Source of the DNA: Rhizobium oryzicola
GTDB taxonomy: Bacteria; Pseudomonadota; Alphaproteobacteria; Rhizobiales; Rhizobiaceae
Direction of reading: 5' to 3'
Length of the DNA stretch: 64,000 nucleotides
NCBI RefSeq assembly: GCF_030504645.1
Contig: NZ_JAUKWQ010000012.1
Coordinates: 1-64,000, forward strand
Below the pieces are notes generated by a model. It had not been told where the DNA came from, searched no databases, and saw only the letters and a program-made list of their open reading frames with translations. Positions 52,378 to 60,276 of the stretch are shown here, piece after piece. How positions within the stretch are numbered: position 1 is the stretch's first letter; each line of letters starts with the position of its first letter. Position numbers and translations under genes: made by a program.

Positions 52378-53766
52378 TTAGGCGGAACGGCGCCTGTCTG
52401 TATGAGCACTGCGGCCGGTATTGAAGGCGGACAGCAGGTTCGTAATCTCGCCCATGTCATTGGCCATCGATGTTGATGCGGCAGCCGTCTCTTCCACCAT
52501 GGCCGCGTTCTGCTGCGTCACATGATCGATCTGGCGGATGACGGCATCGATTTCGCGGATCGTCGCCTCTTGGTCGCGCGATGTCTGCTCAATTTTTCCA
52601 ACAACCCCATCAATCACGCCAATATGGGAGACGATGCGTTCCAGGGCGTGACCCGTCTCATCCACAAGGCCGACACCGGCATTGACCTGCTGATTGGAAG
52701 AGGTGATGAGCGAACGGATTTCCTTGGCTGCTGCGGCGGAGCGTTGTGCCAGTTCGCGCACTTCCTGTGCGACGACCGCAAAACCCTTGCCTGCCTCACC
52801 AGCGCGCGCGGCTTCAACACCCGCATTGAGAGCCAACAGATTGGTCTGGAAGGCGATCTCATCGATCACGCCGATGATCTTGCCGATTTCTGAGGACGAA
52901 CGAGCAATCTCTTCCATGGCGGCAATGGCCTTGGAAACGATGGCTTGGGCGCTGTCACCATCCTTCTGGGCATGGTCGATCGTCTTCTTCGCGCTTTGCG
53001 CCGAGTTGGTAGCCTCGCTGACATTGCCGACGATCTGCGAGAGTGCACCGGATGCCTCTTCGACACTGGCCGCTTGTCTTTCGGTGCGGGTGGCAAGGTT
53101 GGTGGCGGCAGCGCCGACTTCGCGGCAGGCATGAAGTACGGTTACGGAGGCCGAGGAGACCTGGTCCAGCAGGGTGCGCAGCTGTTCGGTGGTGGCGTTG
53201 AAGTTCTGGCGCAGACCATCTGACTTCGCGGAGAAGGCTGTGTCGATGCGACGGGTCAGGTCACCCTTGGCCATGGCGTTAAGGCCTTCAGCCAGCTTGC
53301 CGATTGCGAATTGGTCCTCTTCCGCTTCCTTGGCTTCGCGCGCGCGGCGAAGTTTGTCCTCTTCGCGCAGGCGCACCATCTCATCGATATCCTGCCAGAT
53401 GAAGATGAGCAGCTTCTCGTCCTGCCGCTGCCAGCGCATCAGGGTGACAAGGACGTAGAAAATGGAACCGTCGTGACGGCGGATTTCCCACTCAAACCGG
53501 CAATGACCGTCACGCATCGCTGTGCTGATATATTCACCCGCCAACTCATCGGACCGTCGGCCGCCGAACTGGCGTTCAGGCGAAAAATCAGCCGGTGACA
53601 GGCCTTTCAGTTTCTCCGGCGGCTGCCGCATGACGGTACTGAAGGCCTTGTTGAACTCAATCACCCGTCCTTCGCGAATGACGCAGTAGGCGTCCGGCGA
53701 ATTTTCAAAGACAAAAGCTGCAAGTTCCTGACGGAAGTCTGTCTTAGGTGAAAGAAAATTCAGCAT
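52378..53766 (-). CDS. Cytoplasmic chemoreceptor with PAS domain
   Basis: The 462-residue protein has no membrane segment. Residues about 15-130 form a PAS domain (FENSPDAYCVIREGRVIEFNKAFSTVM and a PAC-like FIWQDIDEM). A coiled region with a HAMP-like stretch (FAIGKLAEGLNAMAKGDLTRRIDTAF) follows, then the methyl-accepting signalling domain with hairpin tip EIAFQTNLLALNAGVEAARAGEAGKGFAVVAQEVR (read in parts). It would signal through CheA/CheW. No CheR-binding pentapeptide is seen at the end (RRRSA). Confidence 0.92.
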   Translation of the reverse strand: MLNFLSPKTDFRQELAAFVFENSPDAYCVIREGRVIEFNKAFSTVMRQPPEKLKGLSPADFSPERQFGGRRSDELAGEYISTAMRDGHCRFEWEIRRHDGSIFYVLVTLMRWQRQDEKLLIFIWQDIDEMVRLREEDKLRRAREAKEAEEDQFAIGKLAEGLNAMAKGDLTRRIDTAFSAKSDGLRQNFNATTEQLRTLLDQVSSASVTVLHACREVGAAATNLATRTERQAASVEEASGALSQIVGNVSEATNSAQSAKKTIDHAQKDGDSAQAIVSKAIAAMEEIARSSSEIGKIIGVIDEIAFQTNLLALNAGVEAARAGEAGKGFAVVAQEVRELAQRSAAAAKEIRSLITSSNQQVNAGVGLVDETGHALERIVSHIGVIDGVVGKIEQTSRDQEATIREIDAVIRQIDHVTQQNAAMVEETAAASTSMANDMGEITNLLSAFNTGRSAHTDRRRSA

Positions 53767-53889
53767 AAATGGCTCCAGCCGTGACCGATCCGCTAAAAAT
53801 ATTTCGAACTGCTTAAATATAATTTAAGGCTGCTGTTCGGTAAATTTCACGCTAGCGCGGATGGCCTCAACTTTCGCCGGGCATTGCTC

Positions 53890-54300
53890 CTAGAACGGCT
53901 TGATCACCACCAGAACTGCAATCACTGCTGACGAAGCCAGCACGATCGGAACGCTCTGGCGCACGAAGGCTGGCGGATCGAGCAGCGGATTGGCTTCCAT
54001 GCGACGCAGCCACGCCGTCTGCATGCCTGACAGAGCCGAGAGCATCACCACGATCAGGAGCTTCAAATGCAGCCAGCCGCCCGAAAAGCCGACATATTTG
54101 ATCGCAAGGATCAGACCAAACACCCAGGTTCCCGCCAGAGCACCATTGGTAATGTAACGGTCGTAACGGCGTAGCGCGGTAATGACGCCGCCACGGATCG
54201 GCGCAGGCACCATGCCTATAACGAACCCGTTGATCAGCATGCCGCCGACCAGGATGACGATCGAAATGACATGCAGCGCCTTGAAGACAAGATAATCCAT
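53890..54300 (-). CDS. CopD/HemJ-like four-helix membrane protein
   Basis: The 136-residue protein has four hydrophobic helices. An N-terminal KALHVISIVILVGGMLING contains the conserved histidine seen in CopD- and HemJ-like families. A second GWLHLKLLIVVMLSALSG carries the matching His-x-Lys. These two pieces suggest heme or copper binding in the inner membrane, but assignment to a named enzyme is not justified. It starts alone, with a long intergenic region upstream. Confidence 0.65.
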   Translation of the reverse strand: MDYLVFKALHVISIVILVGGMLINGFVIGMVPAPIRGGVITALRRYDRYITNGALAGTWVFGLILAIKYVGFSGGWLHLKLLIVVMLSALSGMQTAWLRRMEANPLLDPPAFVRQSVPIVLASSAVIAVLVVIKPF

Positions 54301-54852
54301 TGATCCATTCCAATTGCGTTGTTCGGCATTGAGGGGCCTGGGGCAGGCGAGAGGAGGCCGCGATCGTGCTCCTTCCTGCTGCCTTGTGATCCAGAATCCA
54401 TCGCAATCTATAGCGTCGCGATGCCGGTGGGTAGTGCGCCGATCGATGCGCTTGGAAGATCCTGTTTGAGCGCTGCAACTGCTGCGCTACGAATTATCCA
54501 TTATGATAATTCCGGTTGCGTTTAACCATTGTGAAATAATATGACAATATTCTCATATTTAAATAAAACGGTGATTATATTGCAATGATCGATGCGGCGG
54601 CATGTTTTCGTTGAGATCTCTTGTCGTCGCGATCGATTAAATCGGCAGCGGCATCGACGCTAGTCACGTCTCGTGCACCGGTTTGGCTTCCAAACCTGTG
54701 AGTTAAGCTCAACGACCGCGCGTTATATTGAGATACGCGACGGTCTCTTGTTCTCTCTGTGTTTGTTAACCTGCCCAATGGGTGGGGCGAGGACGTGTGT
54801 TCGCAAGAGGGGTTTGCCCCGCACAATGTCATGGTCAAGGGAAGGTGTCCGG
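54301..54852. other. Long divergent intergenic region with an AT-rich block
   Basis: This 550-base stretch lies between the CopD-like gene and the second chemoreceptor and has no supported gene. Positions about 54490-54590 are strikingly AT-rich for this high-GC sequence (runs such as AAATAATATGACAATATT), as expected for a promoter region or for binding of an AT-preferring regulator such as MucR. The frame running 54673-54852 into the chemoreceptor has no ribosome binding site. Confidence 0.4.
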
Positions 54853-56517
54853 ATGCGTATGTCTCTGAAGTTCAAACTTTTATTGGCATTTGGTTTTCTG
54901 CTCGCGCTCCTGGTTGGAATCTCCATCTTTGGGATCATCAGCCTCGGCAAGATCAATGGTCTGATCGATGAGATGACCAACGGGCCGATGCTGCGCCAGC
55001 AGAAGGCATTGGCCCTGCAGGTTACGAAAATGCGGCTCGTTCAAAACGAAACCAACTCCGTCTTCGTGACAACGCCCGATGCTGCGGCCGTTCTTGCAAG
55101 GCAGATTGCCGCCGACCGAAAGGACCTGCTCGATCAGGCCGCGTGGCTGATGCAGGCTGCGATCTCCGAAGACGGGAAGAAAGCCTATCGTGATGTGACC
55201 GAGATTGCCAAACAGATGTATGGCTTCGGCGATCGCGTACAGGCCTTGGTGAAGTCAGGTGATCGCGAACAGGCATTCCGCTTGCTCAACGGCGAGTTCC
55301 GACAACTCAGCGAGCAGGTGGATAATATCGTCGAAAAACGCGTCATAACCAACCAACAGCAGATTACGGAAAAGAACGCTGCTGGCGACGAGGAATACGA
55401 AGAAACCCGTGAAGCTATGCTTGCAGCCGTGGTGATTGGGTTTGCGGTTGCTACGGCTCTGGCTGTCTGGATCATGATGTCCGTCACACGGGGGCTTCGC
55501 AGCGCCGTCGAGGCCGTCAGGTCGGTGTCTGAAGGGGACCTGACGACGCTTGCTCCCGTTAAATCGAAGGATGAGATCGGGGAATTGCTGACCTTCGTCA
55601 ACATGATGATCGAGCGGTTGCGGACAGTTGTGGGAGATGCACTGTCTGCCTCTTCCAACGTTTCCTCCGGTAGCCAGCAATTGTCCGCAGGGTCCGAACA
55701 GCTGTCGCAAGGGGCAACGGAACAGGCCGCGGCCGCCGAGGAAGCCTCGGCTGCGATGGAGCAGATGGCTGCCAATATCAAGCAGAATGCAGACAACGCC
55801 GCCCAGACGGAGACAATTGCGCGGCAGTCGGCGCAAAACGCTGAAGTCAGCGGGCAGGCGGTCAGCGACGCCGTCAATGCGATGCGCACCATCGCCGACA
55901 AGATCGGGATTGTGCAGGAGATTGCCCGCCAGACCGATCTGCTGGCGCTCAACGCCGCAGTCGAAGCCGCCCGCGCCGGCGAGCATGGCAAGGGCTTTGC
56001 GGTTGTCGCATCCGAAGTGCGCAAGCTGGCGGAGCGTAGCCAGGTGGCGGCAGCGGAGATTTCCGGTCTATCCGGGCAGACGGTTCGACTTGCGACGGAT
56101 GCGGGTGAAAAGCTCGGCCGGCTCGTACCGGATATACGCCGGACCGCCGAACTGATTGCAGAGATCTCCGTGGCCTGTCGTGAGCAGGATGTGGGTGCAT
56201 CGCAGATCAACGAGGCCATTCTGCAACTGGATAAGGTGACCCAGCAGAATGCAGGGGCATCGGAGGAAATGTCGGGCACTGCGGAAGAACTTTCCGCCCA
56301 GGCCGAGGAGTTGCAGGCTTCCATCGCCTTCTTCCGGGTAGAGACCAACCGGCGCCAGGCTTCCGTGCCCGCGCAAGCACCGGTGCGGGAGGTTGCGGCA
56401 AACGCCACGAGCAAAAAGATTGCACCGCGTTCGATGGGGCGTAACGCTTTGGCCTCCAGCGATGATTGGCCAGCGGGCGGTGACTATGCCGAGGGTGGCG
56501 TGCGCATTGTTGCCTGA
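54853..56517 (+). CDS. Transmembrane methyl-accepting chemotaxis protein
   Basis: ATG 54853 follows GAAGG (54841-54845) and gives 554 residues. A first membrane helix (about 8-29, LLLAFGFLLALLVGISIFGII) precedes a periplasmic four-helix-bundle sensor (about 30-190). A second helix (MLAAVVIGFAVATALAVWIMM), a HAMP domain and a signalling domain follow, with tip EIARQTDLLALNAAVEAARAGEHGKG (in parts). The ligand is unknown. The C-terminus lacks a CheR-binding pentapeptide. The gene stands alone, not in a che operon. Confidence 0.93.
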   Translation: MRMSLKFKLLLAFGFLLALLVGISIFGIISLGKINGLIDEMTNGPMLRQQKALALQVTKMRLVQNETNSVFVTTPDAAAVLARQIAADRKDLLDQAAWLMQAAISEDGKKAYRDVTEIAKQMYGFGDRVQALVKSGDREQAFRLLNGEFRQLSEQVDNIVEKRVITNQQQITEKNAAGDEEYEETREAMLAAVVIGFAVATALAVWIMMSVTRGLRSAVEAVRSVSEGDLTTLAPVKSKDEIGELLTFVNMMIERLRTVVGDALSASSNVSSGSQQLSAGSEQLSQGATEQAAAAEEASAAMEQMAANIKQNADNAAQTETIARQSAQNAEVSGQAVSDAVNAMRTIADKIGIVQEIARQTDLLALNAAVEAARAGEHGKGFAVVASEVRKLAERSQVAAAEISGLSGQTVRLATDAGEKLGRLVPDIRRTAELIAEISVACREQDVGASQINEAILQLDKVTQQNAGASEEMSGTAEELSAQAEELQASIAFFRVETNRRQASVPAQAPVREVAANATSKKIAPRSMGRNALASSDDWPAGGDYAEGGVRIVA

Positions 56518-56623
56518 GGCGCGATGATCCGAATGGGCGGCATGTCAGTAATGACTACGAAATGAAACGACGTGACCCACGGGCGGGCATAGTCCGGCCA
56601 GTGCTTCAAGGGACCGAAAGGCC

Positions 56624-56818
56624 ATGTTTCGCGACCTTAATGGATATTACAGCCGGCGGCCTGACCCTCCGCCGGAACAACCGCCAAAGCGCCAGCTGAC
56701 ACCCCGTCAGCAAAAGACGCTCCTGTGGATCATCGCCTTCAATGTCGTGACGCTGTTCATCGCCCCGATCGGCGGGGCGACCGTCATCGAGGCGCTTCTT
56801 TCAAGTTTCAAGCCTTAG
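56624..56818 (+). CDS. Small single-helix membrane protein
   Basis: The 64-residue product has a proline-rich cytoplasmic start (SRRPDPPPEQPPKRQLTPRQQ) and one hydrophobic helix (about 33-56, LLWIIAFNVVTLFIAPIGGATVI). AAAGG before the ATG supports the start. I do not recognise a named family. It resembles short conserved rhizobial proteins of unknown role. It converges with the 621-residue membrane protein gene, ending nine bases from it. Confidence 0.7.
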   Translation: MFRDLNGYYSRRPDPPPEQPPKRQLTPRQQKTLLWIIAFNVVTLFIAPIGGATVIEALLSSFKP

Positions 56819-56827
56819 GCTGATGTC

Positions 56828-58693
56828 TCAAGAGGTTGTCTTGGGTGATATGTAGCCACGCGGTCGGGATAACCGCTCCGAACGCGGACCTAAGCTGTCG
56901 CCGATCTCCTGCCAAATGCGTCGCAGCCGCCTGACATGCAGATCATCGCACATCCACCGCAACAGTGCTTCAACGCAGACCTTGGTTTGATCCTTGTTCC
57001 CACCGATGTAGCGACGTGCCCAAAGGCAGTATTCATCCAGGCCGACGGTGCCAATGTCTGGCATTTCGTCAGTGCCGCTTGATATCAAAAGCGACATGCC
57101 GCCGATTTCTGCCACACGTCGCATTTTTGAGGTCGCGGCAAACAGGATGCCCGCATAGATGACATCGAACTCGTCTGGCGGCGATGTTGGTGTTGCCAAA
57201 GCTGGCTTCGCGGGTTCCGGTGGTTTGACGTCTGCAACGTTTGCCTGATCGTTTCCATCACGCATTTCTGCGTTGCCTGCAGCTTCTGCGCCCTCGACTC
57301 TCTCTTGTTCTGCTTCATTCTTTTTGGATGCCGTTGCCGCGTTTGCCGGGCCGGTTTTGCTCTGTTCCTCAGGCCCATAATCGATGGCGCGCTCCAGATC
57401 GAAGATGGTTCTGATGTGGAATTCCCGCAGCAGCAGGAAGCGGTCGAGCCCCAGCAGCGCGCAGAGTTGCGCCTGCGCCACCCAGTCTACAGTCTGGTAA
57501 ATCCCGTAGGGTGACTCGATATAGAGTTGGATCGGATTGCAGGTGGCCAAATTCTGAACATCATAGATGCCGCATTCTTCCAGACGAAAACGCGTCCAGA
57601 AATCGATGCCATCAATGACATCCAGCGGAATGAGCCGGGTCACTTCATTGTATCGGTCGTCCTCGATCTTGATCCATTTCACGAAGGCCTGCATCTTCAG
57701 GATCAGGAATTTCGTTGCACTTTCCGGCATCAAGCCGAGTAAAGGAGCGAGCGCGATCCACACCCAGGGCACCTGACCGCAGGGTGTTGCGGTGGTGCTG
57801 CCTGAGACGATATCTGCCACTGCTTTGGCCGGATCGGGAAACGCACGATACAGCATCAAGACGATAATCACCGATGCCAGCATTTCAACCGACTGTCGCA
57901 AAAAGGTCGACGCCGACAGATCGAACACGCAGAGGCTGCGAATGAACATGCGCATGGCGGAGATGAAAGCGCCTGCGAATGTGAGCGCTCCCACGATCAT
58001 CAACTGGCCGCTTGCGATAGGGGTGGGGCAGGCCGCCAGGATAGGGCAAAGTTGTAGCTCTGCTGGAACCGGACACGGCGTGCCAGTGCCGAGCGGCAAC
58101 TGCAAGCCGTTGATGATGACAGTGTAGAGCGCCAGAAACCCCGCATAGCACAGTATCGCAAAGCCGAGCGATGAGATCAGCAGCTGGAAGTCACCGCGAT
58201 TCCCGAAGGCGTGCGCGCGCTTCGTGGCGCTCGCGATCTGTGCCACGACTTCCGGCGCACCTTTCGCGCGGAGCTGTGGCTGGTGATCGTTATCATTCGG
58301 CAAAAGGTCTGTCAGGTACTTGGAGGTGACGAATTCCAGAGCCGGATTCGAGATCCAGTCCATCTCGTTTCCATCGGGGGTATTATCGCCAGACGCCTTG
58401 GCCGACGCTGTGGCCCCCGGACTGGCCTCAGTGCCAGTGGTCGCATTCGCTGACTGAGTGATGGGTGATTGTAGCCAGGGCACCTTCCCTTTTGTCGTCG
58501 GATACGAGCCGATAAAATCGGACAGAGTCTTGAGACGCCGCAGGCGCACCTCATTCCGGGTAAAGATCAGAAGCACCGGGATCAGAAACGCGCATAACAA
58601 TGCAGCTGTGTGTTCGACGTTACCGGGCAGAAGCGCGGTGCGCGCAAGGCCGAGCAACCCATCTGTATGGTATATTGCAACCCAATCGGCCAT
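56828..58693 (-). CDS. Large membrane protein of unknown function
   Basis: The 621-residue protein has five or six hydrophobic stretches (about 25-45, 168-192, 228-250, 283-303, 328-345). A soluble low-complexity linker rich in Thr, Ala and Ser lies near 75-115 and another in 440-505. Between about 365 and 440 lies a helical segment, RFRLEECGIYDVQNLATCNPIQLYIESPYGIYQTVDWVAQAQL (read in parts), resembling helix-hairpin modules that discriminate position or partners. Cysteines cluster near CPVPAELQLCPILAACP. No enzyme motif is visible. No neighbour gives a functional hint. Confidence 0.6.
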   Translation of the reverse strand: MADWVAIYHTDGLLGLARTALLPGNVEHTAALLCAFLIPVLLIFTRNEVRLRRLKTLSDFIGSYPTTKGKVPWLQSPITQSANATTGTEASPGATASAKASGDNTPDGNEMDWISNPALEFVTSKYLTDLLPNDNDHQPQLRAKGAPEVVAQIASATKRAHAFGNRGDFQLLISSLGFAILCYAGFLALYTVIINGLQLPLGTGTPCPVPAELQLCPILAACPTPIASGQLMIVGALTFAGAFISAMRMFIRSLCVFDLSASTFLRQSVEMLASVIIVLMLYRAFPDPAKAVADIVSGSTTATPCGQVPWVWIALAPLLGLMPESATKFLILKMQAFVKWIKIEDDRYNEVTRLIPLDVIDGIDFWTRFRLEECGIYDVQNLATCNPIQLYIESPYGIYQTVDWVAQAQLCALLGLDRFLLLREFHIRTIFDLERAIDYGPEEQSKTGPANAATASKKNEAEQERVEGAEAAGNAEMRDGNDQANVADVKPPEPAKPALATPTSPPDEFDVIYAGILFAATSKMRRVAEIGGMSLLISSGTDEMPDIGTVGLDEYCLWARRYIGGNKDQTKVCVEALLRWMCDDLHVRRLRRIWQEIGDSLGPRSERLSRPRGYISPKTTS

Positions 58694-58789
58694 TTGAGCC
58701 CCCGCCGCAGCCGCGATGGTTGCAGTTTACCTTTGGTTGCGGCGGAGTCGAGTCAAATTTTACGTTGTATTATTGGCCTCTACTGTCGA

Positions 58790-59605
58790 TCAGCCTTTCA
58801 GCTTGGCAATCACCAGATGGCCGGGCGTCGGTTCGCCGTCCTGCATGCGCACATTGATGTCGCTGACTTCCAGAACCTCGAAGCCCGTATCGGCTAGCCG
58901 ATTGCGGACGTAAGCCTCTGAGTGGGCGAAGCGCTGGTGCGTGCCGACCATATAGGGCTTGTCCCCAAGCACATCTGCCGGCAGTGTCTCTGATGAGAAG
59001 GCGAGGATGCCGCCGGGCACCATATTTTCGGCTGCACCGAAGAAGAGCGGCTCCAGCGCACCGAGATAGGGCAGGACATCGGTTGCCGTGATCAGGTCGA
59101 AAGGCTCGTCGTCATTGTCTTCCAGAAAGTCCTCGACTTCTGCGACATAGAGCGTCTCGTAGAGATCCTTTTCATGGGCGATCTCGACCATGTTTTCGGA
59201 GATGTCGATGCCGGTCGCATCCTCCACCATGTCGCGGAGCGTGCCACCGGTCAGACCCGTGCCACAGCCGAGATCGAGCAGGCGTTTGAACGGTCCGAGC
59301 GAAAGCGCCTGCAGGCGCTGGCGCAAGAGAACCGGGACCGCATAACCCAGCTGTTCGACAAGAATATCCTCAAAGCTTTCGGCATGCTGATCGAACAGGG
59401 TTTCCACATAGGCGTCAGGCGCCTTGGGCGGCGTTTCACCACGACCAAGGGCCGCGAGACGCACGGCCGCACCGCCATGGTCGTCCGGGTCGAGTTCCAG
59501 AACCTCGTGGTAGGCGGCAACGGCAGCATCGATCTCGCCGGCCTTTTCATGCGCCAGCGCACGGTTATAGGCTTCCGCCAGGGCGTCTTCGTCGATCTTC
59601 TTCAT
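58790..59605 (-). CDS. TPR-containing SAM-dependent methyltransferase
   Basis: The 271-residue protein begins with a short TPR-like helical pair (EAYNRALAHEKAGEIDAAVAAYHEVLELDPDD, read in parts). The class I methyltransferase domain follows: motif I LLDLGCGTGLTGG, then GIDISENMVEIAHEK and the post-motif DLITATDVLPYLG. The start at 59605 (MKKIDEDAL) has GGAAGG ten bases before it; ATG 59614 and TTG 59623 are alternatives. The acceptor is unknown, possibly a protein or a lipid. Confidence 0.8.
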   Translation of the reverse strand: MKKIDEDALAEAYNRALAHEKAGEIDAAVAAYHEVLELDPDDHGGAAVRLAALGRGETPPKAPDAYVETLFDQHAESFEDILVEQLGYAVPVLLRQRLQALSLGPFKRLLDLGCGTGLTGGTLRDMVEDATGIDISENMVEIAHEKDLYETLYVAEVEDFLEDNDDEPFDLITATDVLPYLGALEPLFFGAAENMVPGGILAFSSETLPADVLGDKPYMVGTHQRFAHSEAYVRNRLADTGFEVLEVSDINVRMQDGEPTPGHLVIAKLKG

Positions 59606-59699
59606 CGGACCCATACCTTCCAAAGGTGTTTGCGCGCCGGTTTACGTGCAGCCAGCCTGCTTGGCAAGGCGAATGCGGGGTCCGAGGCTGATGGATCGG

Positions 59700-59966
59700 T
59701 CAGTGCAGGATGAACTCGCCCTTCAGCGCGCGCCATTCATTGGCGGCGATCAACTTGCGATGAACGTAGCGAACCGAATGGAGCGGCCCATCCAGTTTCT
59801 CCTGCCAGAATTTCAGGAAGTTCTGCATCTCGGGAAAGTCAGGGGCCAGATCATAATGCTGCCAAAGATAGGTTTGAAGCAATGTCGGGTGATCGGGCAT
59901 CCGGTAGAAGATTTGGGCGGTGGTCAGGCCATAGCCCTTCAGCATCAGTTCCATGTCTTGGTTCAT
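59700..59966 (-). CDS. usg: Usg family protein
   Basis: ATG 59966 follows GAGGGAA on the - strand and yields 88 residues. The sequence matches the small Usg family of alphaproteobacteria: ELMLKGYGLTTAQIFYRMPDHP, LLQTYLWQHYDLAPDFPEMQNFLKFWQEKLDGPLHSVR (in parts) and a C-terminal EWRALKGEFILH. The name comes from a gene upstream of trpF in Caulobacter. No biochemical role is established. It stands alone here. Confidence 0.85.
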   Translation of the reverse strand: MNQDMELMLKGYGLTTAQIFYRMPDHPTLLQTYLWQHYDLAPDFPEMQNFLKFWQEKLDGPLHSVRYVHRKLIAANEWRALKGEFILH

Positions 59967-60276
59967 GCTGTTTCCCTCATTTGGTTGCATGCGCAGGGTG
60001 GCCTGCGCATTCGAAAATGGAAGCATTTCGAACTTAAGCGAGGCTTAATGGATGGCGAAGTAAAGCCAATTTTTCTATCAGAAACAAAGTTTTAGCAGCC
60101 TTTATGAATGGCTGCTGCCAGTCGCATTCAGCCATTGTTCAGGCCGTAGGGCGCCCCATCGGGAACCATTTGCGCAGACTGTCCGTTGAGGCGCCGCCAA
60201 AATGGTGACCGGCGGAGAAACAACTTTCCACCGGTGAGTGCAGGGACGAAACCCGGGACCACCTAGGGAGATCCAA

